Assembly: GCA_013398015.1 (NCBI GenBank)
Contig: VZRR01007840.1
Span: forward strand, 1 to 64,000
Direction of reading: 5' to 3'
Length of the DNA: 64,000 bases
Source: Oreocharis arfaki
Taxonomy: Eukaryota; Chordata; Aves; Passeriformes; Paramythiidae
The notes under the pieces are model-generated. The model had not been told where the DNA came from. It saw only the letters and a program-made list of their open reading frames with translations, and searched no databases. The translations under genes and the position numbers were made by a program. This document shows positions 11,229 through 22,400 of this stretch, piece by piece (position 1 is the first letter of the stretch; each line of letters begins with the position of its first letter).

Positions 11229-12775
11229 GGTCGGGGCTGCGGCGGCCCCCGCGGCGCGGAAAGGGCGTTTAAAGCCCCTCAGGGGGGAGAGCCCCGCAAA
11301 CCCGGCGGTGGGCGCGGGAGGAGCGCGGGGTGAAGTTCTTCGCACGGTGCGGGGCACAGTCATAAAGTATTTACCGTTTCTGAGGTGGTCTTTGCCCAAT
11401 TTTGACGCAAGAAGTGGTGGAGAAAATCGGGGTTATCCAGCCGGGGCGCCGCTCCGGTGGAACTCCGCGGGACTGTGACAACTCAAAAATACTAACAAAC
11501 ATATAAATCCAGTGCAGTAGAAACAGTTCCTGGAGACTTCCCCAAAATCAGAAAGATGGAAGTTTGGAAACAGAGGTTTTACATGACGGGAAAAACAAAC
11601 CCAAAAAACCCATCAAACTTTCTGGCAGCGAATTCAAAGTGCAGAACTAATGGAATGGGGATTTTGAGAGGGGAAGTCGGTGCTGAATAAATAGAGGGAT
11701 AAATATAATCCTTCAAAAGTATCGATCGGCTGCGGGTAGGGATCGGTGTGGGACAATCTGAGTGATGTTTGGTGTCAGGAGAAAGGGATTAGGACAGTTT
11801 TATGGACTCCTGGTGCCGCAAGGAATCGGATTAGATTTATACTGTGAAAAAATTTAATTTATTCAATTACTGCCCAGATAAATTTTTAAAAATGGCCTGT
11901 AACTGGGATTAAGGGATAAAGAGCTCTGATATTTTGTGCCAAATTGTAGAAGGCCTTTCTGGTTAGTGTTTTATTATATAGTAAAACAGACGTAAAAAGG
12001 AGGGAAAACAGGGATTTGGTGCTTCGAACTTTCCTTCCTACACAGCAGTTAAGAACAGACCAACGTGGTCTCATCAGCATTTTGCTTCTTCACTTTGTGA
12101 TCTGTAATCTACTCAGATTATACGTTTTTGAGGATGGGAACAATCTTTTCCTGAGCGAGTATTCCTGCTTGGCGATGGGAGATATGTAATAATGATTAAT
12201 AGGAGTCTCCAGGGTAGTTTGTTGGATTGTAGTCTTATAAAGTAATTACAGATGCAATTAAAACAGAGGACGCTTTTGGCCTCTGTGCACTAGTTTTGCC
12301 CTAAAATTGATTGCACTTTATGCTGCAAGTAATCCCATTAAAGCTGAACATGTGTGAGATGAATTGTAATTCCCGGTGAGTGCCGGGGTGGAATCAGAGC
12401 CGAATTTGAGCTGCTGAGGACAAGTGGGTACAACTGCTGGGCAGGTTGTGCAGGGCCAGCTCCGTTTGTCTCGGCCAGAGGTGATTTATTCTCTCTTCAG
12501 GGGTTTCATTCCATGATGGGCAAGTTGCAGGAGGGTGAGTGGGTACAGCCAGATGTGCTCTGCAGGCCATTCCTGCCCTACTGACTCCTCAGGACCCAGG
12601 ATGTGTTTTCCTAGCCTCAACTATGCTGTTTGTCAGCAATTTTATCACCAATTCTTTAGTTACTGAAATTTTAAGGCTTTACACTGATTTTTAGAAGTAG
12701 CATCTTGAATTTATTTGAAGCAGTGTCTGCAGTCTTACTTTAAAATATGCTTAAAATTGTGTTGTTTATCTGCAG

Positions 12776-12842
12776 GAGAAGGTCTGGTTGGCTCTTATCT
12801 CACTCTATCTTCATGCAAAGCTTTTAGTGCAGATGCTTCTGG
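12776..12842 (+). other. Possible 5' non-coding exon of the L3MBTL-family gene
   Basis: This 67-base segment has a good acceptor (gttgtttatctgcag) and a strong donor (gg|gtaaga). It lies between the CpG island and the coding exons on the same strand. It encodes nothing I recognise, and an ATG inside it runs into a stop after four codons. Confidence 0.3.
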
Positions 12843-13008
12843 GTAAGACGATATCTTCCATTGGTGTTGGGGGCTGTGGATTTGAGGATGAAGCTTCAGT
12901 GTAACCCCCTTGTCCTTTTCCATGAGTGCTGGTGGTTTTTGAGAGATGACATGTGCTGCAAGCCTGACACTGGGTCGCAGGATCAGATTCTCTCAGGGTG
13001 GTGATGGG

Positions 13009-13125
13009 ATCATAAAATCATGGAGTACCCTGAGTTGGAAGGGACCCACAGGGATCATCGAGTCCAACTCCTGGCGCAGGACACCCCAGCGATCCTACTG
13101 TGAGTGTTGTCAGAGGATAAGGTGT
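13009..13125 (-). mobile_element. CR1 LINE 3'-end fragment
   Basis: Antisense CR1 tail: ataaaatcatggagt, gagttggaagggacccacag, gatcatcgagtccaactcc, gcgcaggacaccccagcga. Confidence 0.8.
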
Positions 13126-13914
13126 GGAGTGTCCCCGTGCCAGTCCGTGCCTCACCTCTGCACAGGAAAGTGTTCTGGAGGCCTAAATCCCATTCTCAGA
13201 ATTGCACAATTTGAATATCAAGAAAATACAGATAAACTGGATCAAAACGAGATTGACCCACAGCAGTGATTACTCTGGGCATTTTTAGTCTCTCTGTGAA
13301 ATAACAAGGTGATTCCCAAGTTGCAGTGTCAGTTCTTCCCCACACTGTTCCCTCTCTCCCCATTTTCTGTAATTTTTAATCTATTTCAGCCTTTCCTCAG
13401 GCCCTCCAGTTGTGCTGCATGGGCAGAAGATTGGGAAGAAGGAGACACAGTGGGATGAAAAATTAGATTGGAGACTTGGGGGGAAAATGACCAAGTGCAT
13501 CCTTGTTAGGGAAGGCTGGCAGCTGCACGCTCCTGCTCGTGGAATCAATTAGCAAGCAAAGCCAGCAGAGAGCCAACCAAACCCTGTTTCTCCTAATTAG
13601 CATCACTCACTGTGCTCCACAGGTGAGGTGTGAGGGCAGACATGCTTTCCTGAATTTGGCAGATTATTTTCCAGAGCGTGGTTCAATTTACTGGTAAAAT
13701 ACTTTACCCCCAAGGAATGGGTGTTTTATTGTTAGATGTAGCGTCTTTTGGCTCATCTCCTGTTTGTTTTGTTTTGTTTTTTTAATTTCTGATTGAATCC
13801 AGCAAAGTGATGGGATAAATGCATGGTAGAGCTAAGCAAACAGGTAGAGGTTGTGTTCATGAATCACACAGGATTTGTTTTGACAACTCTATTTATGCTG
13901 TAGCTTTTAAACTT

Positions 13915-14325
13915 TTTGAAAGGCTGAGAGAATTGGGATTGTTCAGCCTGGAGAAGAGAAGGCTTCGAGGTGACCTAATTGCAGCTTTCCAGTGCCTAAA
14001 GGGAGCCTACAAGAAAGCTGGAGAGACTATTTACAAGGGCTTGGAGTGACAGGACGAGGGGGAATGCTTCACACTGTCAGAGGCAGGTTTAGATCGGATA
14101 TTGGGAAGGAATTGTTCCCTGGGAGGGGGGGGAGGCCCTGGCACAGGGTGCCCAGAGCAGCTGTGGCTGCCCCTGGATCCCTGGAAGTGCCCAAGGCCAG
14201 GCTGGACAGGGCTGGGAGCCACCTGGGACAGTGGAAGATGTCTCTGCCCATGACAGGGGGTGGGACTGGATGTGATTTAAGGTCCCTTCCAACCTCAAAC
14301 CATTCCAGGACTCTCTGATTCTACT
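13915..14325 (+). mobile_element. CR1 LINE 3' fragment
   Basis: Sense CR1 of about 410 bases: attgttcagcctggagaag, gaattgttccctgggaggg, caggccaggctgga-like sequence, gacagggggtgggactggat, then aaggtcccttccaacctc at the 3' end. Confidence 0.85.
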
Positions 14326-15063
14326 TCGGGTCACTCCTGCAGAGCGTGAAGGTTTTTAAGGTGTGGGATTTCTGTGTGGCACCAGATGATGTTCAGGAGT
14401 GTGTGTAAGTGTTACAGTGGTTACAAGTGATTCCCAGGGACTGGGATTAGCAGCTCCTGGTTTCAGGCCTGGAGGAGACATTCCTGGGGGTCCCAGCTGA
14501 GCCCTGTGGAGTGTGAGGTTTGTGCAGGGCTTGGGCAGTGGCTGGGTGCCCTCCCCAGAGCCACTGCTCTTCCCAAGCAGGAGGAGATGAGAGTTGGGGA
14601 AAGCAGCTCAGCACCAAAGGCTCTTAGTGAAAGCCATGAAACTGGAGGTACCCTCTGTTTCTGCTCCTCACTTTCCATAAAGGAACAGGAAGCATTAGCT
14701 CTGTGGGCACGGAATAAGGTTTTGTGCCTTCTTTTGCATCCCTCCCATTCTGTTTGGAATAGGTCAGAATGCCGTCCCGCACGGCACAGGGTGTCCGTGA
14801 GGACAGGAGAGAGGAGCTGCTGCCACACGGCCGGCACGGTGTCACATAAACTGCAGGGACAGGCAGCAGAGGGGTGTGATGGGCAAAGGGGGGCGGTCAG
14901 ACACGGCGTGAGGCAGCACTGTCAGGTGTGCTGATCCGTGTGCTCCCTGGGAACGCTGGAATGCCAGCTGGCCCCGGCAGGGAGAGGGGCTGGGTGAGGG
15001 ACGGGCACGCGTTCAGCAGCCACAGCCTGTGCCAGTGCTTTTCTTTCCACTGCTGAAATAGAT

Positions 15064-15079
15064 GTGTGTGTGTGTGTGT
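15064..15079. repeat. (TG)n microsatellite
   Basis: Eight uninterrupted TG units. Confidence 0.9.
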
Positions 15080-15599
15080 TTGACACAAGTGTGTCAGCAG
15101 ACCGAGATGAGCAGCTCACAGGCTCCAGCACTGCTTTGGGCTTCGTTCTAGGATGAGCTGCTGGTTCAGAGTAAACTCACACTTTTGCTGTGTGATCTTA
15201 TGAGCCGATTTAGGTCGCATTGCCATGGTGCTGTTTATTTTCTCCCAGCGCAATAGCACCTACCATAATCCATATGTTCTCCTGTGCTTAGGGGAAGCTT
15301 GGAAGGGCTCTGTTGTACAAATGAGCTGGATAAACTTCTGAAAGCCCAAGTACTTCATTTTGTGGTCCTGTAGCAGAACTGAGACAAAAAGTGTTGGCTT
15401 CTCCTCCATAGCAGCCAAAGCATCCTTCTCTCTTCCTAGACCCTCTTCCCCCTCTAATCTTTCAGAGCAATGTTTTCCTTGATTTGTAGTTACAATTTTT
15501 CTCTCTTCATGAGAAACAAAAATTAGTAGGCAGTGCCATGGGTAGAGCTTGGAATTCCTCAATTCTGAATTTTGTCTTTTTTTCCCTTCACTGACATAG

Positions 15600-15722
15600 A
15601 CAGTCTCTTCACGCCGTTAAATGCTGCCGGTGGCTACTGGCACTTTCTCTTGAGGCATTGGTACAATTCCATTGCAGGCTCTGAAGGTTCATTTCAGTCC
15701 CTGACTGATGAGGTTCCTGGAG
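15600..15722 (+). CDS. Tentative N-terminal coding exon of the L3MBTL-family gene
   Basis: A long pyrimidine tract and acceptor (tctttttttcccttcactgacatag) precede 15600, and a good donor gtgagg follows 15722. The open frame reads DSLFTPLNAAGGYWHFLL and ends TDEVPGG. Its exit phase fits the cysteine-rich frame of the exon at 19356. I recognise no domain in it, and the start codon of the gene is not identified. It could be chance. Confidence 0.25.
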
Positions 15723-18700
15723 GTGAGGCTGGGGTTTTTTTGGTAATGGTATTAGTTCAGCCTTGCAAAATATTACTTGCCTGAGGTGAGTAACAGGTTT
15801 TGACGGGTGAGTAAAGCGTCATCTGTCATCGTCACAGCAAATACAGGCAAGGTGGTTGTGTCTGAGCTCCTGAGTGTTCCAAGCAGTTCTGAGACCAGTT
15901 TAGGTGCGCTGCAAGGAGTCGTGGTGGGTTTTGTGTGTTTCTGTTTAAACCACAGCTCTGTTCCTCACTGGCAGGTGCCACACATCGAGTGTCAGATGCC
16001 ACTGCCGAGCTCCCAGGAGACGGGGGGATGCTCAGAGCTCTCGGAGCCAGCTCGCTCTGAGTGACAGGAGGGGCTTTGCTCAGCTTCCCTGCCCTGTTTC
16101 AGGGCAGACAGGTGATTTGTAAGTCAGTTATTCCCAGAACAGCATGGTATCAGAGGGTTCTCTTGATGCCAGCTGCTTCTTGAATGGGGTTTTGCCTCCT
16201 GGTCCATGGAAGCTTAGTCAGAAGGGCTGCAAACTTCATGTTATTACTGATTTACAGTCTTTGGGTTTATTGCACCATTGCATTCCTCACCAGAGACACT
16301 GGAGTCCTCATGTCGTTGGAAATGATCCTGGCAGCACCAGGGATCTGAACAGAAATGGGATTTCTGTTGAAATGTTTCTCTTCCCATTAAGTCTGATGGT
16401 GTTTATAGAAGTAGAGTGAACCCCCATCCACCCATTCAGCCTTCACACTTAGTTTGTGTGAACTTGTGCCCTTTTTTCTTCCTTTTTAAAAAAAAATTTG
16501 GTCTCCTAACGAAGGTAAGATGGATGTTAAAAGCCAAAGCTGGTTTTCTACAGTAACAATGAGATGCTTTCCTGAGGCTGCACTGGTTCGGGGGCAGAAG
16601 TGAGATCAAAACCTGAGTATTTCTGACCTCTTCCTGTGGATTCCGTGTCTAAAGATAAGGCACAGAGGTCTGGGTGAGAGCATATTAATTAGGCTCCATT
16701 ATCTCTGCCAGCCTGGCAATCATTTGTCATTTCCTAAATCCGAATCTGCAACTTGGACTGAATGACTCATCTCAGTTTTGCAGTATCTTCTTTTGCCTTA
16801 ATGTTTCTGAGCCTTAAAATGCTAAAGATGAAAAGAAATCACAAACTGGGACAAATGAGGAATGTTCAGGCCTGACTATAGTTCATCAACATGTTTTAAG
16901 TTAGTTTCTGCTCTCTTTTTAATTGCACCATTTGCTTCCTTTTATTGGGTTCTCTTGATTTTATTGTAGATTTTACTGATAAGGGAGCATTATAAGAAAA
17001 TTTCTTTATTATATTCTTCTGTGGGTTTTACTGGATTTGTAAAATGCAGAGATGAGAAAGGCTGATTATTTTATCAGGTCTTCTCTGGTTAAGTTCAAGA
17101 TTAGTTTCTACATTGAGATTTTTGACAGTTTTCCTGGCCCAGTTTGAAGTTAACTCTCCAAGTTAATTACTTCTGTCCAAGTACCTTCCAAACTCCTTCT
17201 CCCAGAGGGAGCTTTGTAAACAGTCTTGGTGCTTGAGCTTCTTTATTTTTAAAGCCTGAACGCAAAGAGTAACATCTGAAAAGGGATGGGTTTGCCCTTA
17301 TTGAAACTGGCATCCAAACATTTGCTACAAACAAATGTTTATAGATGTACAAGGCTACATCAAATATTAATATATTCAATACCACCCACACAAGGCTCAT
17401 TTAGTCCAGTTCCTGCCTCTCCCTGCAGCCATGGGGACGTGGGTGTGTTCTGTGACCCTGAACACGGACACCGGCTGCAGAAGTTCCGCACCTGCACGTG
17501 CTCGTTGTTTTTCTAATACAAATTTAGGTGTTGTGGGATTGGGGTTGGGCTTCCCCAGCTCCCCTGGCTGCAGGAACGTTGTGAGACTGTGGCAGGAGGG
17601 AGCCCCAGCTCTGTCTGAAGCAGTTTGGGCAGAACCAGAACTGTTCATTCGTGTGCAGGAGCGTCCCTGCCCCGGAGACCTCTGCTCGTGCAGTGCCACG
17701 GGCACCTTCCCAGCTCCCGGGCACAGGAGCTCTGTCTGGAGCAGCACATGGAGCTTGGAGATGCTGCTCTCACTGACCTTCTGCCGTGGCACTGAGCTGA
17801 GCCATCAGCTGCAGCAAAGGGCCCCTGGAATCTGCACCGGGATGCTCCTGCTCTGGAAGAGCTTGAGGGAAGTGAACAGGATGGAATCCTACAGGAAGCT
17901 GAGTCCACTTAGAATTATCATTTCTTCAAAATGGGATGTTTCTCTTTATGTTGAAATGGAAATGATGCTCTGTCTCCTTGGGGCTGCAGAGAACGACGTG
18001 AGCCTTTCAGAAGCAAGTCCAGCATCTTTGAAGCTTTAAGAAATACAAGCTTTAGATAAAGAGAGGGAAGAACATTTGAGATGAAGCTTTGATAGGGTGC
18101 TGGAGGCAGGATCCCGAGGCCAGGAAGCACGCAGGAGTAGAAGACAGAGAGGGCTTCTCCACTCAACAAGGAGCCCTGCTTCGGAGTGAAGCAGATGCTT
18201 TCAGACTGAGGTTTCAGTGAAGTGCAGATGGCTGAGAAAAGATCTCAGACTAATGAAGTGCTTGGAATAAAAGCTTTGGAGTAGAGCTTGCAAATGCAAT
18301 CACCTTTGACTTGCCTCTTTCATTCTGGAGTTCAGTAGCTCCCTAATGCAGACAGTAAAGAAGATCAAGGAGCTATCTTTGCAGCTATTTGCTCATTAGA
18401 AAGGTGTTTTTTTAGTTTTGTTTTGGTTGGTCTTGGGGGGATTTTTTGATGCTTGGTTGCATTTGCAGGTCAGGAATGATAAAATATGCACAGTGACACT
18501 ATTTAACACACTTAAATAATTTTACTTGGGCCAATAAAGTGTTCCTCCATGGCCTGTGTTTTAAGCTCCAAGGATGAATCTCTGAAGTCTGCCACGTATC
18601 ATTCCTTTTCCAAAGCTGCCCCATGTGTGTCTGGAGGGGTTTTCTAGTTCTGCATCTGGATTTCCTGTGATGTCCTTGGCAGGACAGGCCGTGTGTGTGC

Positions 18701-19355
18701 AGGGCTGTGCTGGAGGGTGTCAAACCCCTCTCTCGTTCCCAGCTCTCCCTCCTCCCCTCAGTGGCACGGGGAGATGGGCATGGGGGTTATGGTCAGTTCA
18801 TCACTGGTTGTTTCTGTCGCTGCTCAGGGAGAGGAGTCAGAGTCCCTCCCTGCTCCAGCAGGGAATTCCTCTCGTGGGAGACAGTTTGTCATTAATTTCT
18901 CCAACGTGAGTCCATCCCACGGGCAATGGTTCTCCACAGGCTGCTGCAGCGTGGGTCACTCTTCCCCGGGGTCAGTCCCTCAGGCTGTTCAGCATCACTT
19001 ACTTTGTAAATCACCAGTTTCCTTTGATTAAATTGCTCACTGTTGCAGTGGAGCTCCCTCCCAGATAGTATCACAGAGTCACTGAGGTTGGAAAAGACCT
19101 TTAAGATCATCAAGTCAACCAAGATGTGCCTGAGGGTACTGTTGGAGACCAATGCTCCAAAATTAAAACATTACAAATAAAAGGGGGTTTTCCCTACTGA
19201 GGTGGTGTAGCAGCACGCACATGATAATTACTTCCCTCACAATGGGATACTGAGTATCAGTTAATGAAAGTTTGTAAAGGACTTTGATAGTACTCATTTC
19301 CTGAAAGGTGTTTAACATTTTGATTTAATAGTTGTCTTTTTCTTTGCTTCTGCAG
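15723..19355. other. Probable L3MBTL-family 5' intron
   Basis: No exon is supported here. The only element recognised is a CR1 fragment at 19066-19158. Confidence 0.5.
19066..19158 (-). mobile_element. CR1 LINE 3'-end fragment (older subfamily)
   Basis: Antisense tail: tatcacagagtcactgaggt, ttggaaaagacctttaagat, catcaagtcaaccaagatg. Confidence 0.75.
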
Positions 19356-19464
19356 TGCCCAGACAAGCCGTGCCCTGCTCTGATTCCCAAACCTGTGAGC
19401 AAATGGATTGCTTTGAGAATGGAAAGATTTGTACTCAAACCAGCTCTCAGCAGCACAGGGAGAG
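19356..19464 (+). CDS. Tentative exon with FCS-like zinc finger
   Basis: The acceptor is tttgcttctgcag before 19356 and the donor is gtacag at 19465. One frame reads PCSDSQTCEQMDCFENGKIC followed by TQTSSQQHRER. Its Cys spacing resembles the L3MBTL3 finger, but the last cysteine of the C-x3-C pair is serine. Another frame (CPDKPCPALIPKP) is also open, and it would join an acceptor at 19717 rather than 19769. Confidence 0.45.
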
Positions 19465-22400
19465 GTACAGAAATCCCAGATTTTCCCCATTTTTGTTTGA
19501 AAGCATTTAAAGGGAACATGGTGAATAGAATGAACCCGTCAGACCGAGTGTTACAGTTCTATATCCAGGAAATCCTGCAGACCTCATTCATTTCCTCAGG
19601 TCCTCAGCCCAGGCCTCCTCATTCCAAGAGGTTCAGAGACACTGGGAACACTGCAGGAATAATGTTGCACTTTTAATTTGATATTGTTTTTAATTTTGGA
19701 TGTTTAATGATATCAGAGACATTCCAGATGATTGCAGAAACGGGAAATAATGGAAATCTTACTACCAGCAGTGGCTGTCAGGTGACTGAGGCTGGCAGAC
19801 CTGTCAGACGTCTCCGGAGGAAGAGAAGATTGCCTCTGGATTCAGAGGATGAGGAGGAAAATGCATATGAGGATGAGGTAAATGAGGCTGCATGTACTTC
19901 CTTTAAAGAGAGCTGTGAAAAGCAGGGGCAATTGTTTGTCTCAGCATTCCTCATGCAGTGCAGACTGGGCTGAGGGAGGTTGTTCTGTACCCAGGGAATG
20001 GCTTGGGTCTGATCCTGATTGACATCAGTGATGGGAGAATCTGTTCTTAGGAGTCCCAGGGGTGAATGAACTCTCAGGTGAACCGAAAGTCAGGAGTTCA
20101 CAGTAATAAAACCACACATCTCCAGAATAAATACTCAGATACTGTTGTATCTGAAGATATTGAAGATCAGTGTCAAACCACAGGGTTTGTTTGTGTTTTA
20201 TTACTTGCACATACTCTCACTGCGCCACCTGAAACCTGTGTTAGTGGTGCATAAATAGCAGTACCTCAGTCCTGAGCTGATCTTCCCTTCAGTTTCCTGC
20301 AGCCCCTGACTCCTCTGGGGGCCCTTTCTGCCCCTCTGTGCTCTGCTCCCGCCCATCAGAGTCTCTCTGAGCCATTTTCTGTTTATTCACATAATGCAGG
20401 GCTCTGCACAGCAGAACCACTGGGGTAGGTGTTTGTGGGCAATAAAGCTGCAGCTCTGCTGTCATGAGCAGTTTAAGTCATCATCTTGCTCAGCTTTTCT
20501 CTGTGATATGGGTGAGATGTTTTAAGGGATGGATGTTTTCAGAAGTCCTTGCTGTCTCTCTCTTCCCCCTTCTCCTCGTCCTCATTAGAAACTGCCCCCC
20601 TGTCCCTTCTGGGGAATGTTTGGCAGGCAGCTTTGTATGGCACATTTTGCCTTTTTTTGGTTTGCTCTGGGAAACGACAGCCTGGGAGGAATCAAACCCG
20701 AGTTTGCAAACACACAGAAGAAACGGGAATGACAGTCGGGCTTGGAGTGTGACACAGGGAGACCACGTTGTCTGGGGTGCTCATCTGTGACAGGAGTTAC
20801 TTGAAGCTTCTGCTTCCTTCAGGGCTTCATAAATTCCTTTTTTTTCCCCCATATCCATTCCCTGGCATAGATGGACGTAAGAAAGGGAAAGGAAAAAGAG
20901 TGTTCCAGTGAGGCTGCTGACGTGAGCAGCAAATCCTGCATTGCAGAAAGCAAATCCTCTGTATTGTAATGGAGATTTTTGTCCTGTGCTGCTCTTTAGC
21001 AGCCACATTTAAATGAACTTCAGTAGCCTGTATGAAATAACTTGTACAGCACTTTGGGATAGCAGGATCAGCATTATCTGTGTAACATTCCCTCCTGATG
21101 TTCTTGCAGGGTTGTTCAAGAGACAGCAATGCTGGCTAATAGTCCTGTTAGTTACCTGTTACATCCGTGTTGTACCTGCATGGTGAGATGATCAGAGGGA
21201 GGGAAAAACAATCTTGCTAAACTTCTTTTTAACGTATCTGTGTCTAGGAGAAGAATAAATCAAATAATATGAAAAGCCGCAGAAACACTAAACCAATAAA
21301 ACAAGGTGAGCTAAGCTCATAGTCTCTTTTCTTTAATGTTTATAGATCTTTTTTAGTAGCTATTATAAAGTGAATAATAATAAACAGAAGAGGAAAGGAC
21401 AGTAGATCTCATTTCACATTCAGAACAGCTTATTAGGTACATAACCCTCTTAGCACAGTCAGCTCCGGAGGTGTATTAGCAGGAATATCCTGGATTTGCC
21501 TGCATGATGGGCACAGGGTGAGGATCTGGAAGGAGTCAGCTTCACCCAGAGCTCACTGAAAACAGTAAGAATCATTTTTCCATTGACTTTAGAGAGCTTC
21601 AGCCACAACCTACAGTGCTAAGTAGAAAATAAATTGTAAACAGCGTGATTGATTCTAGACTATGAGTTAAACGTATTATATACCTTAAATCAGTTAGTAT
21701 GTATCTGGGGGGAGAGTTTTAACACACATTTAGAATGTAATTTTCTCTCTGTGTGACTGTGGTTCTACCAGAATGAATCCAAGTTGTTTTCATCATCTGG
21801 GAGCTGCTTCTCTGGTAGATGCATTGTGTTATTAGGAGGTTATAAATATATGTGTGTGTATATATTTAAAAAAATCTTGTGAACTGAGCAAAAATTCGCT
21901 TGGTTTTTCATTTATTTTATTTTAGGCTTATTTTAGCTGCAATTATATGCCTCTCCGTGCTGCCTGTTAGTTTATATTTAACCCCTTATTCCTCTGTGAA
22001 ATGTCAGGAGAAGGAATTAATTCCCACAATTTTAAGTTACTCTGTCTTGTCCAGACCTTCCCGTGGCACTTTTCCATGGGCAGCTTGCCAGCAGTCCAGG
22101 TGCCACAGTTCATTTGACCTGTGGTACAATAAATGTTCATTTCCTGAGGAATGAGCAGGGTTTTCCTATTTCTGGAATTCCTGCCTTTCCTCAAAAGTTG
22201 AGTAACACTGCCTCTTCTGGGGTGCCACAGCAAACGTGGGAGGAGAAGGAGAAGAGAGGAGGAGAAGAGCAGGAGGCATCGGAGAGAAACGTTCACTTCC
22301 TCTTTGTTTTTGATTAATTAGTGCTTCCTGGAAAGAAGAAGATATGGAACTGGTCTTCCTACTTGGAAGAGGAACAGATGCCAGCTGCTCCCCAAAAGCT

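Larger units (their letters stand above)
10780..11470. promoter_or_regulatory. CpG island, likely promoter of the L3MBTL-family gene
   Basis: CG dinucleotides are dense (gacgccggcggcaacggcg, gcggcggggctgcgcgcctc, gcggcgcggaaagggcg), in contrast with the AT-rich flanks. The island lies downstream of the SRSF4 poly(A) site and upstream of the L3MBTL exons on the same strand. The start site is inferred to lie near 11200-11350. A possible non-coding first exon could end at a gtgaag donor at 11330. A single unresolved base (n) is at 11227. Confidence 0.65.
11480..15599. other. Region between the CpG island and the first coding-like exons
   Basis: It holds the possible exon at 12776-12842, CR1 copies at 13009-13125 and 13915-14325, and a short TG run at 15064-15079. 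Nothing else is supported. Confidence 0.6.

Noticed and set aside
10698..11333. 211-codon proline-rich frame in the CpG island
   Set aside because: A product of C-rich repeats and low stop density, running through an unresolved base.
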